64,000 nucleotides of DNA from Lysobacter enzymogenes (GTDB lineage Bacteria; Pseudomonadota; Gammaproteobacteria; Xanthomonadales; Xanthomonadaceae): NCBI RefSeq assembly GCF_023617245.1, contig NZ_CP067396.1, forward strand, positions 4,402,001 through 4,466,000, given 5' to 3'. Below the pieces are notes generated by a model. It had not been told where the DNA came from. It did not search any database and worked only from the letters and a program-made list of their open reading frames with translations. Position 1 is the first letter of the stretch, and the number at the start of each line of letters is the position of its first letter. Both the position numbers and the translations under genes were made by a program. Positions 16,959 through 24,333 of this stretch are shown here, piece after piece.

Positions 16959-17048
16959 GCGGGCGGCGGCGATAGGAGCGAACGGAGGGCGGCGATGCGG
17001 GTAGCGCGATCATCGCGCATCTTTCGCAACCCCCGTCTTGCCGACACC

Positions 17049-17153
17049 GTCATTCCGGCGAAAGCCGGAACCCATTTCGATTTTGCTCGTGCGGTGCGGG
17101 CGAAAGCATCAACAGCAACGGCAAAAATGGGTTCCGGCTTTCGCAGGAATGAC
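17049..17153. repeat. REP-like palindrome, family C
   Basis: Inverted arms GTCATTCCGGCGAAAGCCGG and complement, with a short CAACGG-type stretch (about 17110-17122) just inside the right arm. It lies between purF and the DUF455 gene. Confidence 0.88.
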
Positions 17154-17238
17154 GGATTGGGAGAGACGCACAAACCGGGCTCCGCAGCGGAAGCAGGAGC
17201 GGCAGCGAAAACCCACCGCCCCGGCACCGCCGCCGTGC

Positions 17239-18708
17239 TCACGAAGCGCGGCGGGTCTTCTTGGCGTCGTCCGAACGCATCTGCTGGATGCGCTCGAAAT
17301 ACCCCGGCTCCACGCCGGTCACGTATTCGCCGTTGAAGCACGACGAATCGAAGTGGTCGATGCGGTGCTTGGGCCCGGACACCGCCTGCTCCAGCGCGTC
17401 GAGGTCCTGGTAGATCAACCAGTCGCAACCCAGCAGTTCCTGCACCTGCTCGTCGCTGCGGCCGTGCGCGACCAGTTCCTCGGCCGACGGCATGTCGATG
17501 CCGTAGATGTTCGGATGGCGCACCGCCGGCGCGGCGGAGGCCAGGTAGACCTTGCGCGCGCCGGCGTCGCGCGCCATCTGCACGATCTGGCGCGAGGTGG
17601 TGCCGCGCACGATCGAGTCGTCGACCAGCAGCACCACGCGGTTGCGGAACTCCAGCGGGATCGGGTTGAGCTTGCGCCGCACCGACTTCGCCCGCTCGCC
17701 CTGCCCCGGCATGATGAAGGTGCGGCCGACGTAGCGGTTCTTGATGAAGCCTTCGCGGTACTTCACGCCGAGGGTGTTGGCGATTTCCAGGGCCGAGTCG
17801 CGCGAGGTGTCGGGAATCGGGATGACCACGTCGATGTCGTGGTCCGGGCGCAGGCGCAGGATCTTCTCGCCGAGCGTCTGGCCCATGCGCATGCGCGCCT
17901 TGTGCACCGAGACGTCGTCCATCATCGAGTCGGGACGGGCGAAGTAGACGTATTCGAAGATGCACGGCGTGTGCTTGCGCACCTCGGCGCACTGGCGCGA
18001 GAACAGCTCGCCGCGCGCGGTGACCACGATGCCTTCGCCCGGGCGCACGTCGCGCACGCGCTCGAAGCCGAGCAGGTCCAGCGCCACCGATTCGGAGGCG
18101 ACGGCGTATTCGTCCTGATTGCCGATGCGGCGCTTGCCCAGCACCAGCGGGCGGATGCCGTGCGGGTCGCGGAACGCGACCAGGCCCAGGCCGAGCACGG
18201 TGGCGACCACGGCGTAACCGCCGACGCAGCGGCGGTGCACGCCCTCGATCGCGGCGAACGCGGCCTCCGGGGTCAGCGCGCGCTGGCGGTCGAGCTCGTG
18301 CGCGAACACGTTGAGCAGCACTTCCGAGTCGGACTCGGTATTGATGTTGCGGCGGTCCTGCTCGAACACCTCGCGGCGCAGGGTGTCGGTGTTGATCAGA
18401 TTGCCGTTGTGGGCCAGCGCAATCCCGTAGGGCGAGTTGACGTAGAACGGCTGGGCCTCGTCGGAGCCTTCGCTGCCGGCGGTGGGATAGCGGCAGTGGC
18501 CGATGCCGACGCGGCCTTCGAGCAGGCGCATCGAGGCTTCGTCGAACACGTCGCTGACCAGGCCGTTGCCCTTGTGCACGCGCAGGCGCGCGCCGTCGGC
18601 GGTGGCGATGCCGGCCGCGTCCTGGCCGCGGTGCTGCAGCACGGTGAGTCCGTCGTAGAGCTGGGCGGCGACATCCGTGTTGCCGACGATTCCGAGAATG
18701 CCGCACAT
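17239..18708 (-). CDS. purF: Amidophosphoribosyltransferase
   Basis: 489 aa. It catalyses the first committed step of purine synthesis (PRPP + glutamine to phosphoribosylamine). The N-terminal glutamine amidotransferase domain starts with the catalytic Cys2 after Met removal (MCGILGIVG), with RHRGQ-type (LQHRGQDAAG), GHCRYPTAG and HNGNL motifs. The C-terminal phosphoribosyltransferase domain carries the PRPP loop VVLLVDDSIVRGTTS. There is no long propeptide. It is the last gene of the conserved folC - SPOR - cvpA - purF block. Confidence 0.97.
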   Translation of the reverse strand: MCGILGIVGNTDVAAQLYDGLTVLQHRGQDAAGIATADGARLRVHKGNGLVSDVFDEASMRLLEGRVGIGHCRYPTAGSEGSDEAQPFYVNSPYGIALAHNGNLINTDTLRREVFEQDRRNINTESDSEVLLNVFAHELDRQRALTPEAAFAAIEGVHRRCVGGYAVVATVLGLGLVAFRDPHGIRPLVLGKRRIGNQDEYAVASESVALDLLGFERVRDVRPGEGIVVTARGELFSRQCAEVRKHTPCIFEYVYFARPDSMMDDVSVHKARMRMGQTLGEKILRLRPDHDIDVVIPIPDTSRDSALEIANTLGVKYREGFIKNRYVGRTFIMPGQGERAKSVRRKLNPIPLEFRNRVVLLVDDSIVRGTTSRQIVQMARDAGARKVYLASAAPAVRHPNIYGIDMPSAEELVAHGRSDEQVQELLGCDWLIYQDLDALEQAVSGPKHRIDHFDSSCFNGEYVTGVEPGYFERIQQMRSDDAKKTRRAS

Positions 18709-18930
18709 AGCGCTGGTCCTGCCTGTGGTGTCGCGTGGGGACGCGGTGAGTCGTGGGGCCGCCTGCCGCGGCGGCGCGGATTATCGCCCGTGGCGGCCGC
18801 AATTGCAGTGCCGCGGCGCCGGCGACGGCCGCGGCGGAAGCGAAACGGCCGGACAGGCAAGCCCACAGATGGCGCCGCCTCCGGCATCGATCAGCGGCGC
18901 GGCGCGCGATGCAGCGTTGCGCGCCGGGCC

Positions 18931-19800
18931 TTATTGCACGTGCTTGTCGTCGTTGCGCGAGTCGATCGGGCGGCCATCGTCCTGGATCCGGCCGTCTTCG
19001 CCCGCGCGCGGGCGGGTGCCCGCGCCTTGTCCGGACGGCACCTTCGGCATCAGATCGCGCAAGGCGCCGGGCAGCATGTCGGTCAGCGGATTGCCGCTGC
19101 CGCCGCCGCGGCGCTGGGCCTGCGGTTCAGGCAGCGGCTGCGGCAGCGCCTGGGCCGGGTCGCCGCGCGCGGGACCCTGGCCGCCGAACGCGCCCGGCAG
19201 CGCGCCGCCGAGGCTGTCGAGCCCGCCGGTCGGCAGCTGCATCTTGCCCTTGATGTTCTTTTCCAGCTGGCCGGCCTCGGTCTGCACGGTTTCCTGCAGC
19301 GAACCGCCGCGGCCTTCCAGGTCGACCTTGGCCGCCATCGGGTCCGGCAGCGCGCTGCGCATCAGCTGCGCGCCCGGCATCAGCACCTTGGCCAGGCTCG
19401 AATCGCGCCAGCTGCGCTCGCGCGGCAGCGTGGTCATGCCCAGCACCACCAGCAGCGCGCAGGCGAAGATCAGCCCGCGCAGCGTCCCCAGGCCCAGGCC
19501 CATCAACCGGTCCATCTCCGACAGGCCGTAGGAATGGGCGACGGTGCGGATCACGTAGCCGAGGATGCCCACGCCGATCCAGATCGCGGCGAAGCACAGC
19601 GTGTAGCCGGCGGCATAGGAGCCCCAGCTCAGGCCGCTGTCGCCGAGCGCGTGGGCGACGTCGCCGCCGAACAGGAACGCGCCGAGCCCGGCCAGCAGCC
19701 AGGCCGCCAGCGACATGGCCACGCCGATCAGCCCGCGCGCCATGCCCAGCAGCGCCGACAAGGCCACGATCAGCAGCAAGCCCCAGTCCAGAGCCGTCAT
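18931..19800 (-). CDS. cvpA: CvpA family membrane protein
   Basis: 289 aa. The first 165 residues have four hydrophobic segments and match CvpA, an inner-membrane protein encoded next to purF in many proteobacteria, needed for colicin V production in E. coli and linked to envelope integrity. The second half is a long soluble extension, rich in Pro, Gly and Gln, that is not part of the usual domain (E. coli CvpA is about 160 aa). It has a charged tail (GTRPRAGEDGRIQDDG). purF follows 222 nt downstream. Confidence 0.9.
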   Translation of the reverse strand: MTALDWGLLLIVALSALLGMARGLIGVAMSLAAWLLAGLGAFLFGGDVAHALGDSGLSWGSYAAGYTLCFAAIWIGVGILGYVIRTVAHSYGLSEMDRLMGLGLGTLRGLIFACALLVVLGMTTLPRERSWRDSSLAKVLMPGAQLMRSALPDPMAAKVDLEGRGGSLQETVQTEAGQLEKNIKGKMQLPTGGLDSLGGALPGAFGGQGPARGDPAQALPQPLPEPQAQRRGGGSGNPLTDMLPGALRDLMPKVPSGQGAGTRPRAGEDGRIQDDGRPIDSRNDDKHVQ

Positions 19801-19871
19801 TGCGCCTTACTCCCTAGCGTGTTGCGGCCGCCGCTCACTGGCAGCCGGTTGCGGTCGCGCCGGCCGCGTCC

Positions 19872-20981
19872 TTACGGATGCGGCTTGACCAGCGCATCGC
19901 CGATGCCGAGCTTGGACCCGACCTGGCCCTTGAGCTTGTCGGCGTCGGCGCGATTGACCACCGGACCGATGCGCACGCGGTTGAGCGTGCCCTTGTCGGT
20001 GCGGACCTGTTCGACGAAGGCGCTGAAACCGGCCGCGCGGGCGCGGTCGCGCAGCTTGTTGGCTTCCTCGGCGTTGCCGAAGGCGCCGAGCTGGACGGCG
20101 AAACCGGTGCCGGCGGCGGCGGGCTTGGCCGGCTCGGGCTTGGCGGCCGGCTTCTCGACCGGCTTGGCCGGCTCCAGCGGCTTGGTCTCCACCGGCTTGG
20201 CGGCGGCGACCGGCTTGGTGTCGGCCGGCTTGGCCGGTTCCGGCTTGGCGGGCTTGGCTTCGGCGGGCTTGGCCGCGACCGGCTTGGCCGGCTCCGGCGG
20301 CAATGCCGCGGGCTTGACCGGCTTGGTGTCGTTGAGCGGCGCGGGTGTGCTGGCCGGCTTGGCCGGCGCCGGCGCCGGCGCCGGACCGGACGCCAGGTCG
20401 GCGGCGTCGGCGTTGAGCACGACGACCTTGGCGTTGATGTCGTTGCGCACCTTGGTCGAGTTCAGGCGCGCGGCCTCGGCGTCGGCCTGGGTCGCGAACG
20501 GCCCGATCCGCACGCGGTAGACGGTACGGCCGTTGGCGCCGGCCGCGGTTTCCTGGTAACCCGGCAGGCGCGCGGCCTGCAGCGCGGCGATGACCCGGTC
20601 GGCGTCGCCGGCGCTGGCGTAGCTGCCGAAGCTGACGGCGTAGTCGCCGCCGGCGGCGGCGGCCGGCTGCATGCCCTGGCGGCCGGCGGCGGTGTCCACC
20701 GTCGGCAGGGTCTGGCCGTTGCCGGCCGGCGCGGCGGCGCCCGGCTCCGGCTGCGGACGCTCCATCCCGACCATGCCGTCCTGCGGCGCGTCGCCCGGGG
20801 TCACCAGGGGCAGCTCGCGGGTTTCGCCCTGGCCGCCCTGCGGCTGGTCGGGCAGGGTCAGCGGAACATCGGAGGCGCCGCTTTCGGGCGCCGGGCCCTT
20901 GATCAGCATGGGCAGGAAGATCACCGCCAGTGCGACCAACACCAACGCACCGATCAATCGCTGTTTCAGGGCAGGTTCCAT
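19872..20981 (-). CDS. SPOR-domain protein, DedD-like
   Basis: 369 aa. One N-terminal membrane anchor (RLIGALVLVALAVIFLPMLI, residues 8-27) is followed by a periplasmic part with two SPOR domains: one at about residues 110-190 (YAVSFGSYASAGDADRVIAA ... YRVRIGPFATQADAEAA) and one at the C-terminus (FAVQLGAFGNAEEANKL ... NRVRIGPVVNRADADKL). Between them is a long Lys/Pro/Ala repeat linker (KPAEAKPAKPEPAKP). SPOR domains bind denuded glycan strands at the septum. Position between folC and cvpA equals that of E. coli dedD, which has one SPOR domain; two here is unusual. Confidence 0.9.
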   Translation of the reverse strand: MEPALKQRLIGALVLVALAVIFLPMLIKGPAPESGASDVPLTLPDQPQGGQGETRELPLVTPGDAPQDGMVGMERPQPEPGAAAPAGNGQTLPTVDTAAGRQGMQPAAAAGGDYAVSFGSYASAGDADRVIAALQAARLPGYQETAAGANGRTVYRVRIGPFATQADAEAARLNSTKVRNDINAKVVVLNADAADLASGPAPAPAPAKPASTPAPLNDTKPVKPAALPPEPAKPVAAKPAEAKPAKPEPAKPADTKPVAAAKPVETKPLEPAKPVEKPAAKPEPAKPAAAGTGFAVQLGAFGNAEEANKLRDRARAAGFSAFVEQVRTDKGTLNRVRIGPVVNRADADKLKGQVGSKLGIGDALVKPHP

Positions 20982-21143
20982 CGCTACTCAGTCGCTCGCT
21001 GGCCGGGGTGCCGCGCGAATTATACCCCCGGGCGGCGAAAGGACCGGGCACGGGCGGTGTGGCTCGGCCGGGCATTCAGAAAAACACGCGGCGCACAGGG
21101 TTTGTGCGCAGGGAACAGAAAGAAGCCTTTAGAGCAGGTTTTC

Positions 21144-21230
21144 TTGTGGGAGGGCCTTCAGGCCCGACGCTTTCCTGTCCGGTCGCTGCGATCAGGCAGC
21201 AAAGCATCGGGCCTGAAGACCCTTCCGCCG
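21144..21230. repeat. REP-like palindrome, family A, inside the folC-purF block
   Basis: Left arm TTGTGGGAGGGCCTTCAGGC and a degenerate right arm (CATCGGGCCTGAAGACCCTT) lie 8 nt after the folC stop, between folC and the SPOR gene, so the block may be transcribed in two parts. Confidence 0.82.
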
Positions 21231-21238
21231 CAAACGGC

Positions 21239-22504
21239 TTACCCGTCGGCGAGCGCCTGCAAGGCCTCGGCCGCGGTGTGGAACGAGCCGAACACGAGAA
21301 TGCGTTCGCCCTCGCCCGCCGCCGCGCGCGCCGCGGCCAGGGCCTCGGCGACGCTGGCATGGCGCTGCCCGGCTTCGGCCGCGCCGCCGCGCAGGCGTTC
21401 GGCGAACGCCTCCACCGACACCCCGCGCGGGCCGCTCAACCCGGCCAGGTGCCAGGCCGCGATGCGCTCGCCCAGAGCCGCGACCACGCCGCCGGCGTCC
21501 TTGTCGCCGAGCGCGGCGAACACGGCCCGGGTCGGCCGCAGCGGCTGCGCGTCGAGCCACGCGGCCAGTTCGCGCGCGGCCTGCGGGTTGTGGCCGACAT
21601 CGACCAATATCTCGGCGCCGCCGCGTTCGAACCGCTGCAGGCGGCCGGCCACGCGCGCCTGCGCCACGCCTCGCGCCAACGCTTCATCGCTCGGCGCGGT
21701 ATCCAGCGCGCGCAGCGCGGCGATGGCGACCGCGGCGTTTCGCATCTGCACCGGCGCGCTCAACGCCGGGCGCGGCAGTTCGACCTCAAAACCGACCTCG
21801 CGCCAGTTCCAGCTCGCCTCGTCGTCCGGCGCCGGTGCGAAGAAGAAGTCGCAGCCCGCGCGCACCGCCGAGGCGCCGATCAGGTAGGCGTGGCGCAGCA
21901 CGCTCGACGGCGGATCGTCGTCGCCGAGCACCAACGGCTTGAAGCCGCGGGCGATGCCGGCCTTCTCGAAACCGATGCTTTCGCGGTCGTCGCCGAGGTA
22001 GTCCTGGTGATCGAGATCGACGGTGGTGATCACCGCCACGTCGGCGTCGACGATGTTGGTCGCGTCCAGGCGCCCGCCGAGGCCGACCTCGAGGATCGCC
22101 AGGTCGAGCCCGGCACGCTCGAACAGCCACAGCGCGGCCAGGGTGCCGTATTCGAAATAGGTCAGCGCGACCTCGCCGCGCGCGGCCTCGATGGCCTCGA
22201 ACGCGGCGACGATGTCGGCATCGGCCGCATCGGCGCCGTCGATGCGGATGCGCTCGTTGTAGGCCAGCAGGTGCGGCGACGTGTAGGCCCCGACCCGGCG
22301 CCCGTCGGCGCGGGCGATGGCCTCGATGAAGGCGACCGTGGAGCCCTTGCCGTTGGTGCCGCCGACGGTGATCACCTCGCGACCGGGGCGGGTCAGGCCG
22401 AGGCGCCGATGGACTTCGCGGATGCGTTCGAGCCCCATGTCGATGGACTTGGGGTGGATGCGTTCGATGCGGGAGAGCCAGTCGGCGAGGGGGCGGGTTT
22501 GCAT
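21239..22504 (-). CDS. folC: Bifunctional folylpolyglutamate/dihydrofolate synthase
   Basis: 421 aa from the ATG at 22504; a further upstream start would add 34 residues of no domain character. It adds glutamate to dihydropteroate (DHFS) and to folates (FPGS). The ATP P-loop is VGGTNGKGST (about residues 49-58), and the TSPHLLAYNERIRIDG, LEVGLGGRLDATNI and DHQDYLG motifs of the Mur-ligase-like fold are present. Length matches E. coli FolC (422). First gene of the block in this window; accD, usual upstream partner, is not present within 1.2 kb. Confidence 0.95.
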   Translation of the reverse strand: MQTRPLADWLSRIERIHPKSIDMGLERIREVHRRLGLTRPGREVITVGGTNGKGSTVAFIEAIARADGRRVGAYTSPHLLAYNERIRIDGADAADADIVAAFEAIEAARGEVALTYFEYGTLAALWLFERAGLDLAILEVGLGGRLDATNIVDADVAVITTVDLDHQDYLGDDRESIGFEKAGIARGFKPLVLGDDDPPSSVLRHAYLIGASAVRAGCDFFFAPAPDDEASWNWREVGFEVELPRPALSAPVQMRNAAVAIAALRALDTAPSDEALARGVAQARVAGRLQRFERGGAEILVDVGHNPQAARELAAWLDAQPLRPTRAVFAALGDKDAGGVVAALGERIAAWHLAGLSGPRGVSVEAFAERLRGGAAEAGQRHASVAEALAAARAAAGEGERILVFGSFHTAAEALQALADG

Positions 22505-22674
22505 GCGGCTATTGTCGCCGATCCTGGCGCCGGCTGGATGGTCCGCCGCCCAGGCTGGGGCGTTGCGGATCCACGGGGACGGGGCGTCGGTATCTCTGGG
22601 TGGCATGGCGGTGTCGAGGCCATCGCTGCGGGACGGCAGAATCCTCCTGGGCCCAGTCGGCGCCTGGAGAATCG

Positions 22675-22716
22675 GCTGTTGCTGTTGCTGTTGCTGTTGC
22701 TCTTACTGTTGCTCTT
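22675..22716. repeat. Hexanucleotide tandem repeat (GCTGTT)n
   Basis: About seven consecutive units of GCTGTT or one-base variants (GCTCTT, ACTGTT). Complementary CAACGG-type arrays lie at 23433, 50935 and, short, at 49632; each lies beside a REP arm or a composite repeat. Confidence 0.9.
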
Positions 22717-22757
22717 GGCTTGGACGTCACCTCACCGAAGACCACTGTTTCGCAGAC

Positions 22758-22946
22758 CCGGAGGGCGCGCGCATGGATGCGCGCGTGCGCCGTAGGGGCA
22801 TGGATGCCCCTTACGGCGCATCCCCGCGCCGGGTGCTGGACTTAGTGGCTTTTGACCTTAAACAAGCGTTTTTCTTTGGCTACTTTCTTTTGTCGCGCTG
22901 ACAAAAGAAAGTAGCTCGGCCGCTTGCGGACGAAAGCTTTTGATGG
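22758..22946 (+). repeat. Composite palindromic repeat, copy 1
   Basis: Starts at CCGGAGGGCGCGCGCATGGA and consists of three or more consecutive small palindromes (GCGCATGGATGCGC, GGGGCATGGATGCCCC, CTTTCTTTTGTCGCGCTGAC with its complement), ending at CGCTTGCGGACGAAAGC. An inverted copy is at 23208-23396 and a truncated direct copy at 49692-49797. Confidence 0.85.
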
Positions 22947-22997
22947 TGGCTTGTCGTCGCGCGATACATCGATAACGGCGAAAGCAGCAGCAACGTC

Positions 22998-23028
22998 AAC
23001 ATGGATTCCGGCTTTCGCCGGAATGACG
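22998..23028. repeat. Single REP arm, family C
   Basis: The arm GGATTCCGGCTTTCGCCGGA follows copy 1 of the composite repeat with a GCAACGTCAAC stretch just before it, repeating the pattern seen at the other composite copies. Confidence 0.82.
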
Positions 23029-23049
23029 ATTGTGGAGTTACGTATCCGA

Positions 23050-23148
23050 CTGTAGGAGCGGTGCGAGCCGCGCCCGCGGCAACGCAACTACGCCGTAACT
23101 TTCGCTGCAGGCGCGATGGCGCGGTCGCGGCTTGCGCCGCTGCTACAG
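23050..23148. repeat. REP-like palindrome, family B
   Basis: Inverted arms CTGTAGGAGCGGTGCGAGCC and a complement ending GCCGCTGCTACAG, about 45 nt apart, lying between the two inverted composite copies. Confidence 0.82.
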
Positions 23149-23207
23149 GGGGCGTTCCGTGGTGGGCGCTGCTTTTTTTCGTGTAGCTACGGGTGACGAC
23201 AAGCGAA

Positions 23208-23396
23208 CATCAAGGGCTTCCGTCCGCAAGCGGCCGGGTCACTTTCTTTGTCTTAAGCCACAAAGAAAGTAACCAAAGAAAAGGCCTTGTTTTTTCGAGT
23301 CAAGAGCCACTAGGGCTCGAAAGGGACGCGGGGCCGCGCCATAAGGGGCATCCTGCCCCATAGCGCGCGTGCGCATCCATGCGCACGCCCTCCGGG
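23208..23396 (-). repeat. Composite palindromic repeat, copy 2 (inverted)
   Basis: The reverse complement of copy 1 along its whole length with scattered differences, from CCGTCCGCAAGCGG through ACTTTCTTTG...CAAAGAAAGT to GCGCATCCATGCGCACGCCC. The pair is separated by about 260 bp and could form a very long stem in RNA or cruciform DNA. Confidence 0.85.
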
Positions 23397-23432
23397 GCTA
23401 CTGGACGACTTCATCGGGCTTAAGGGCGAGCA

Positions 23433-23515
23433 CAAGCAACGGCAACGGCAACGGCAACGGCACCGGCACCAGCACCGGCAAGATCAAAATGGATTCCGGC
23501 TTTCGCCGGAATGAC
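23433..23515. repeat. CAACGG hexamer array joined to a family C REP arm
   Basis: Eight or so units of GCAACG/GCACCG-type hexamers run directly into AAAATGGATTCCGGCTTTCG, a family C arm. The same junction occurs at 50935-50997. Confidence 0.88.
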
Positions 23516-23582
23516 GGTGGGCAAGGGACGATGTGGTTGCGTTGCCCGCTCCTGCAACCGCAGACGAAACCAGCCAGGGTCC

Positions 23583-23612
23583 TTTAGGAACGGCGCGAGC
23601 CGCGACCGCGAC
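23583..23612. repeat. Single REP arm, family B
   Basis: TTTAGGAACGGCGCGAGCCG is a degenerate left arm of the family B repeat without a partner. Confidence 0.7.
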
Positions 23613-23640
23613 AAACTCCAACGCCGGCGAAATCCGCAAC

Positions 23641-23662
23641 CGCGGCCTCCTCCGAGGCCGCG
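23641..23662 (-). terminator. Stem-loop after the histidine phosphatase gene
   Basis: Perfect 9-bp stem CGCGGCCTC / GAGGCCGCG with loop CTCC, 23 nt after the stop. No T tract follows, so termination is uncertain. Confidence 0.4.
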
Positions 23663-23684
23663 CCCAATCGTCGTGCGCCCGCGC

Positions 23685-24329
23685 TCACAACGCCCGATGC
23701 ACCGCCTCCCCGAACAACGCCGTGTGGTGGCTGCAATCGTTCAAGCGCACCACGTCCAACCGGTCCACATGATCGCCTTCGAGCAGGTTCAACGTCGTCG
23801 GCGCCTGCCGGAACGTCCACAGCTTGGCCAGCGGTATGCCGAGGATCCGGCACAGCAGCACCCGGTTGACCGCGTCGTGGGCGACCACCAGCAAGGTGTC
23901 GTCGTCCTTCAAGCCTTCGCAGGCCTTCGCGAACGCCGGCCAGGCGCGGTCGAGCACGTGCACGATCGATTCGCCGCCGGGCATCAGCACCTCGTGCGGG
24001 GTCTCGCGCCAGGCGCGCAGGCGGTCGCCGTCGCGCTCGCGGATTTCGCTGGCGAGCAGGCCTTCCCAGGTGCCGTGGGCGATCTCCATCAGGCCCGGGT
24101 CGAGCTTGAGCATCGGCGCGCGCTCGTCGCCCAGCGCGAGTTCGGCGGTGCGGCGCGCGCGCGACAGCGGCGAGGCGACGGCGCGGGTGATCGGCACCTC
24201 GCGCAGGCGCGCGCCGAGCGCGCGCGCCTGGGTTTCGCCGACCGGCGACAGCGCGATGTCTTCCTGCCCCTGGTAGCGGCCTTCCGCGTTCCAGGGGGTC
24301 TCTCCGTGGCGGGCGAGCAGGATGCGCAT
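23685..24329 (-). CDS. Histidine phosphatase family protein, candidate phosphoserine phosphatase
   Basis: 214 aa, cytoplasmic. The branch-1 histidine phosphatase motifs are intact: phospho-acceptor LLARHGETPWN (His 8), PLSRARRTAEL with its conserved Arg, the acid residue region MEIAHGTWEG, and VVAHDAVNR with the second His (about residue 150). Many members are called phosphoglycerate mutase, but the ones with a simple 210-aa body are usually phosphatases acting on small phosphoesters. It starts 4 nt after the serA stop, so the two are surely cotranscribed. That context suggests hydrolysis of phosphoserine, as in the metal-independent phosphoserine phosphatases of this family. An alpha-ribazole phosphatase or other role is not excluded. 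Confidence 0.82.
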   Translation of the reverse strand: MRILLARHGETPWNAEGRYQGQEDIALSPVGETQARALGARLREVPITRAVASPLSRARRTAELALGDERAPMLKLDPGLMEIAHGTWEGLLASEIRERDGDRLRAWRETPHEVLMPGGESIVHVLDRAWPAFAKACEGLKDDDTLLVVAHDAVNRVLLCRILGIPLAKLWTFRQAPTTLNLLEGDHVDRLDVVRLNDCSHHTALFGEAVHRAL

Positions 24330-24333
24330 GCGC

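Larger units (their letters stand above)
22505..23684. other. 1.2-kb gene-free region made of nested repeats
   Basis: No convincing gene was found. The stretch holds a GCTGTT hexamer array, two inverted copies of a 190-bp palindromic composite, two family C REP arms, a complete and a partial family B REP, and a GC stem-loop at the far end. Open frames here read through repeats and are not credible genes. Confidence 0.8.

Noticed and set aside
17038..20520. 1160-aa plus-strand open frame opposite purF, cvpA and the SPOR gene
   Set aside because: Spans three genuine genes and the gaps between them; no start signal and no domain.
22842..23614. Small open frames of 61-94 codons in the repeat region
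   Set aside because: They read through REP and composite repeats in several frames and change with repeat orientation; no Shine-Dalgarno.
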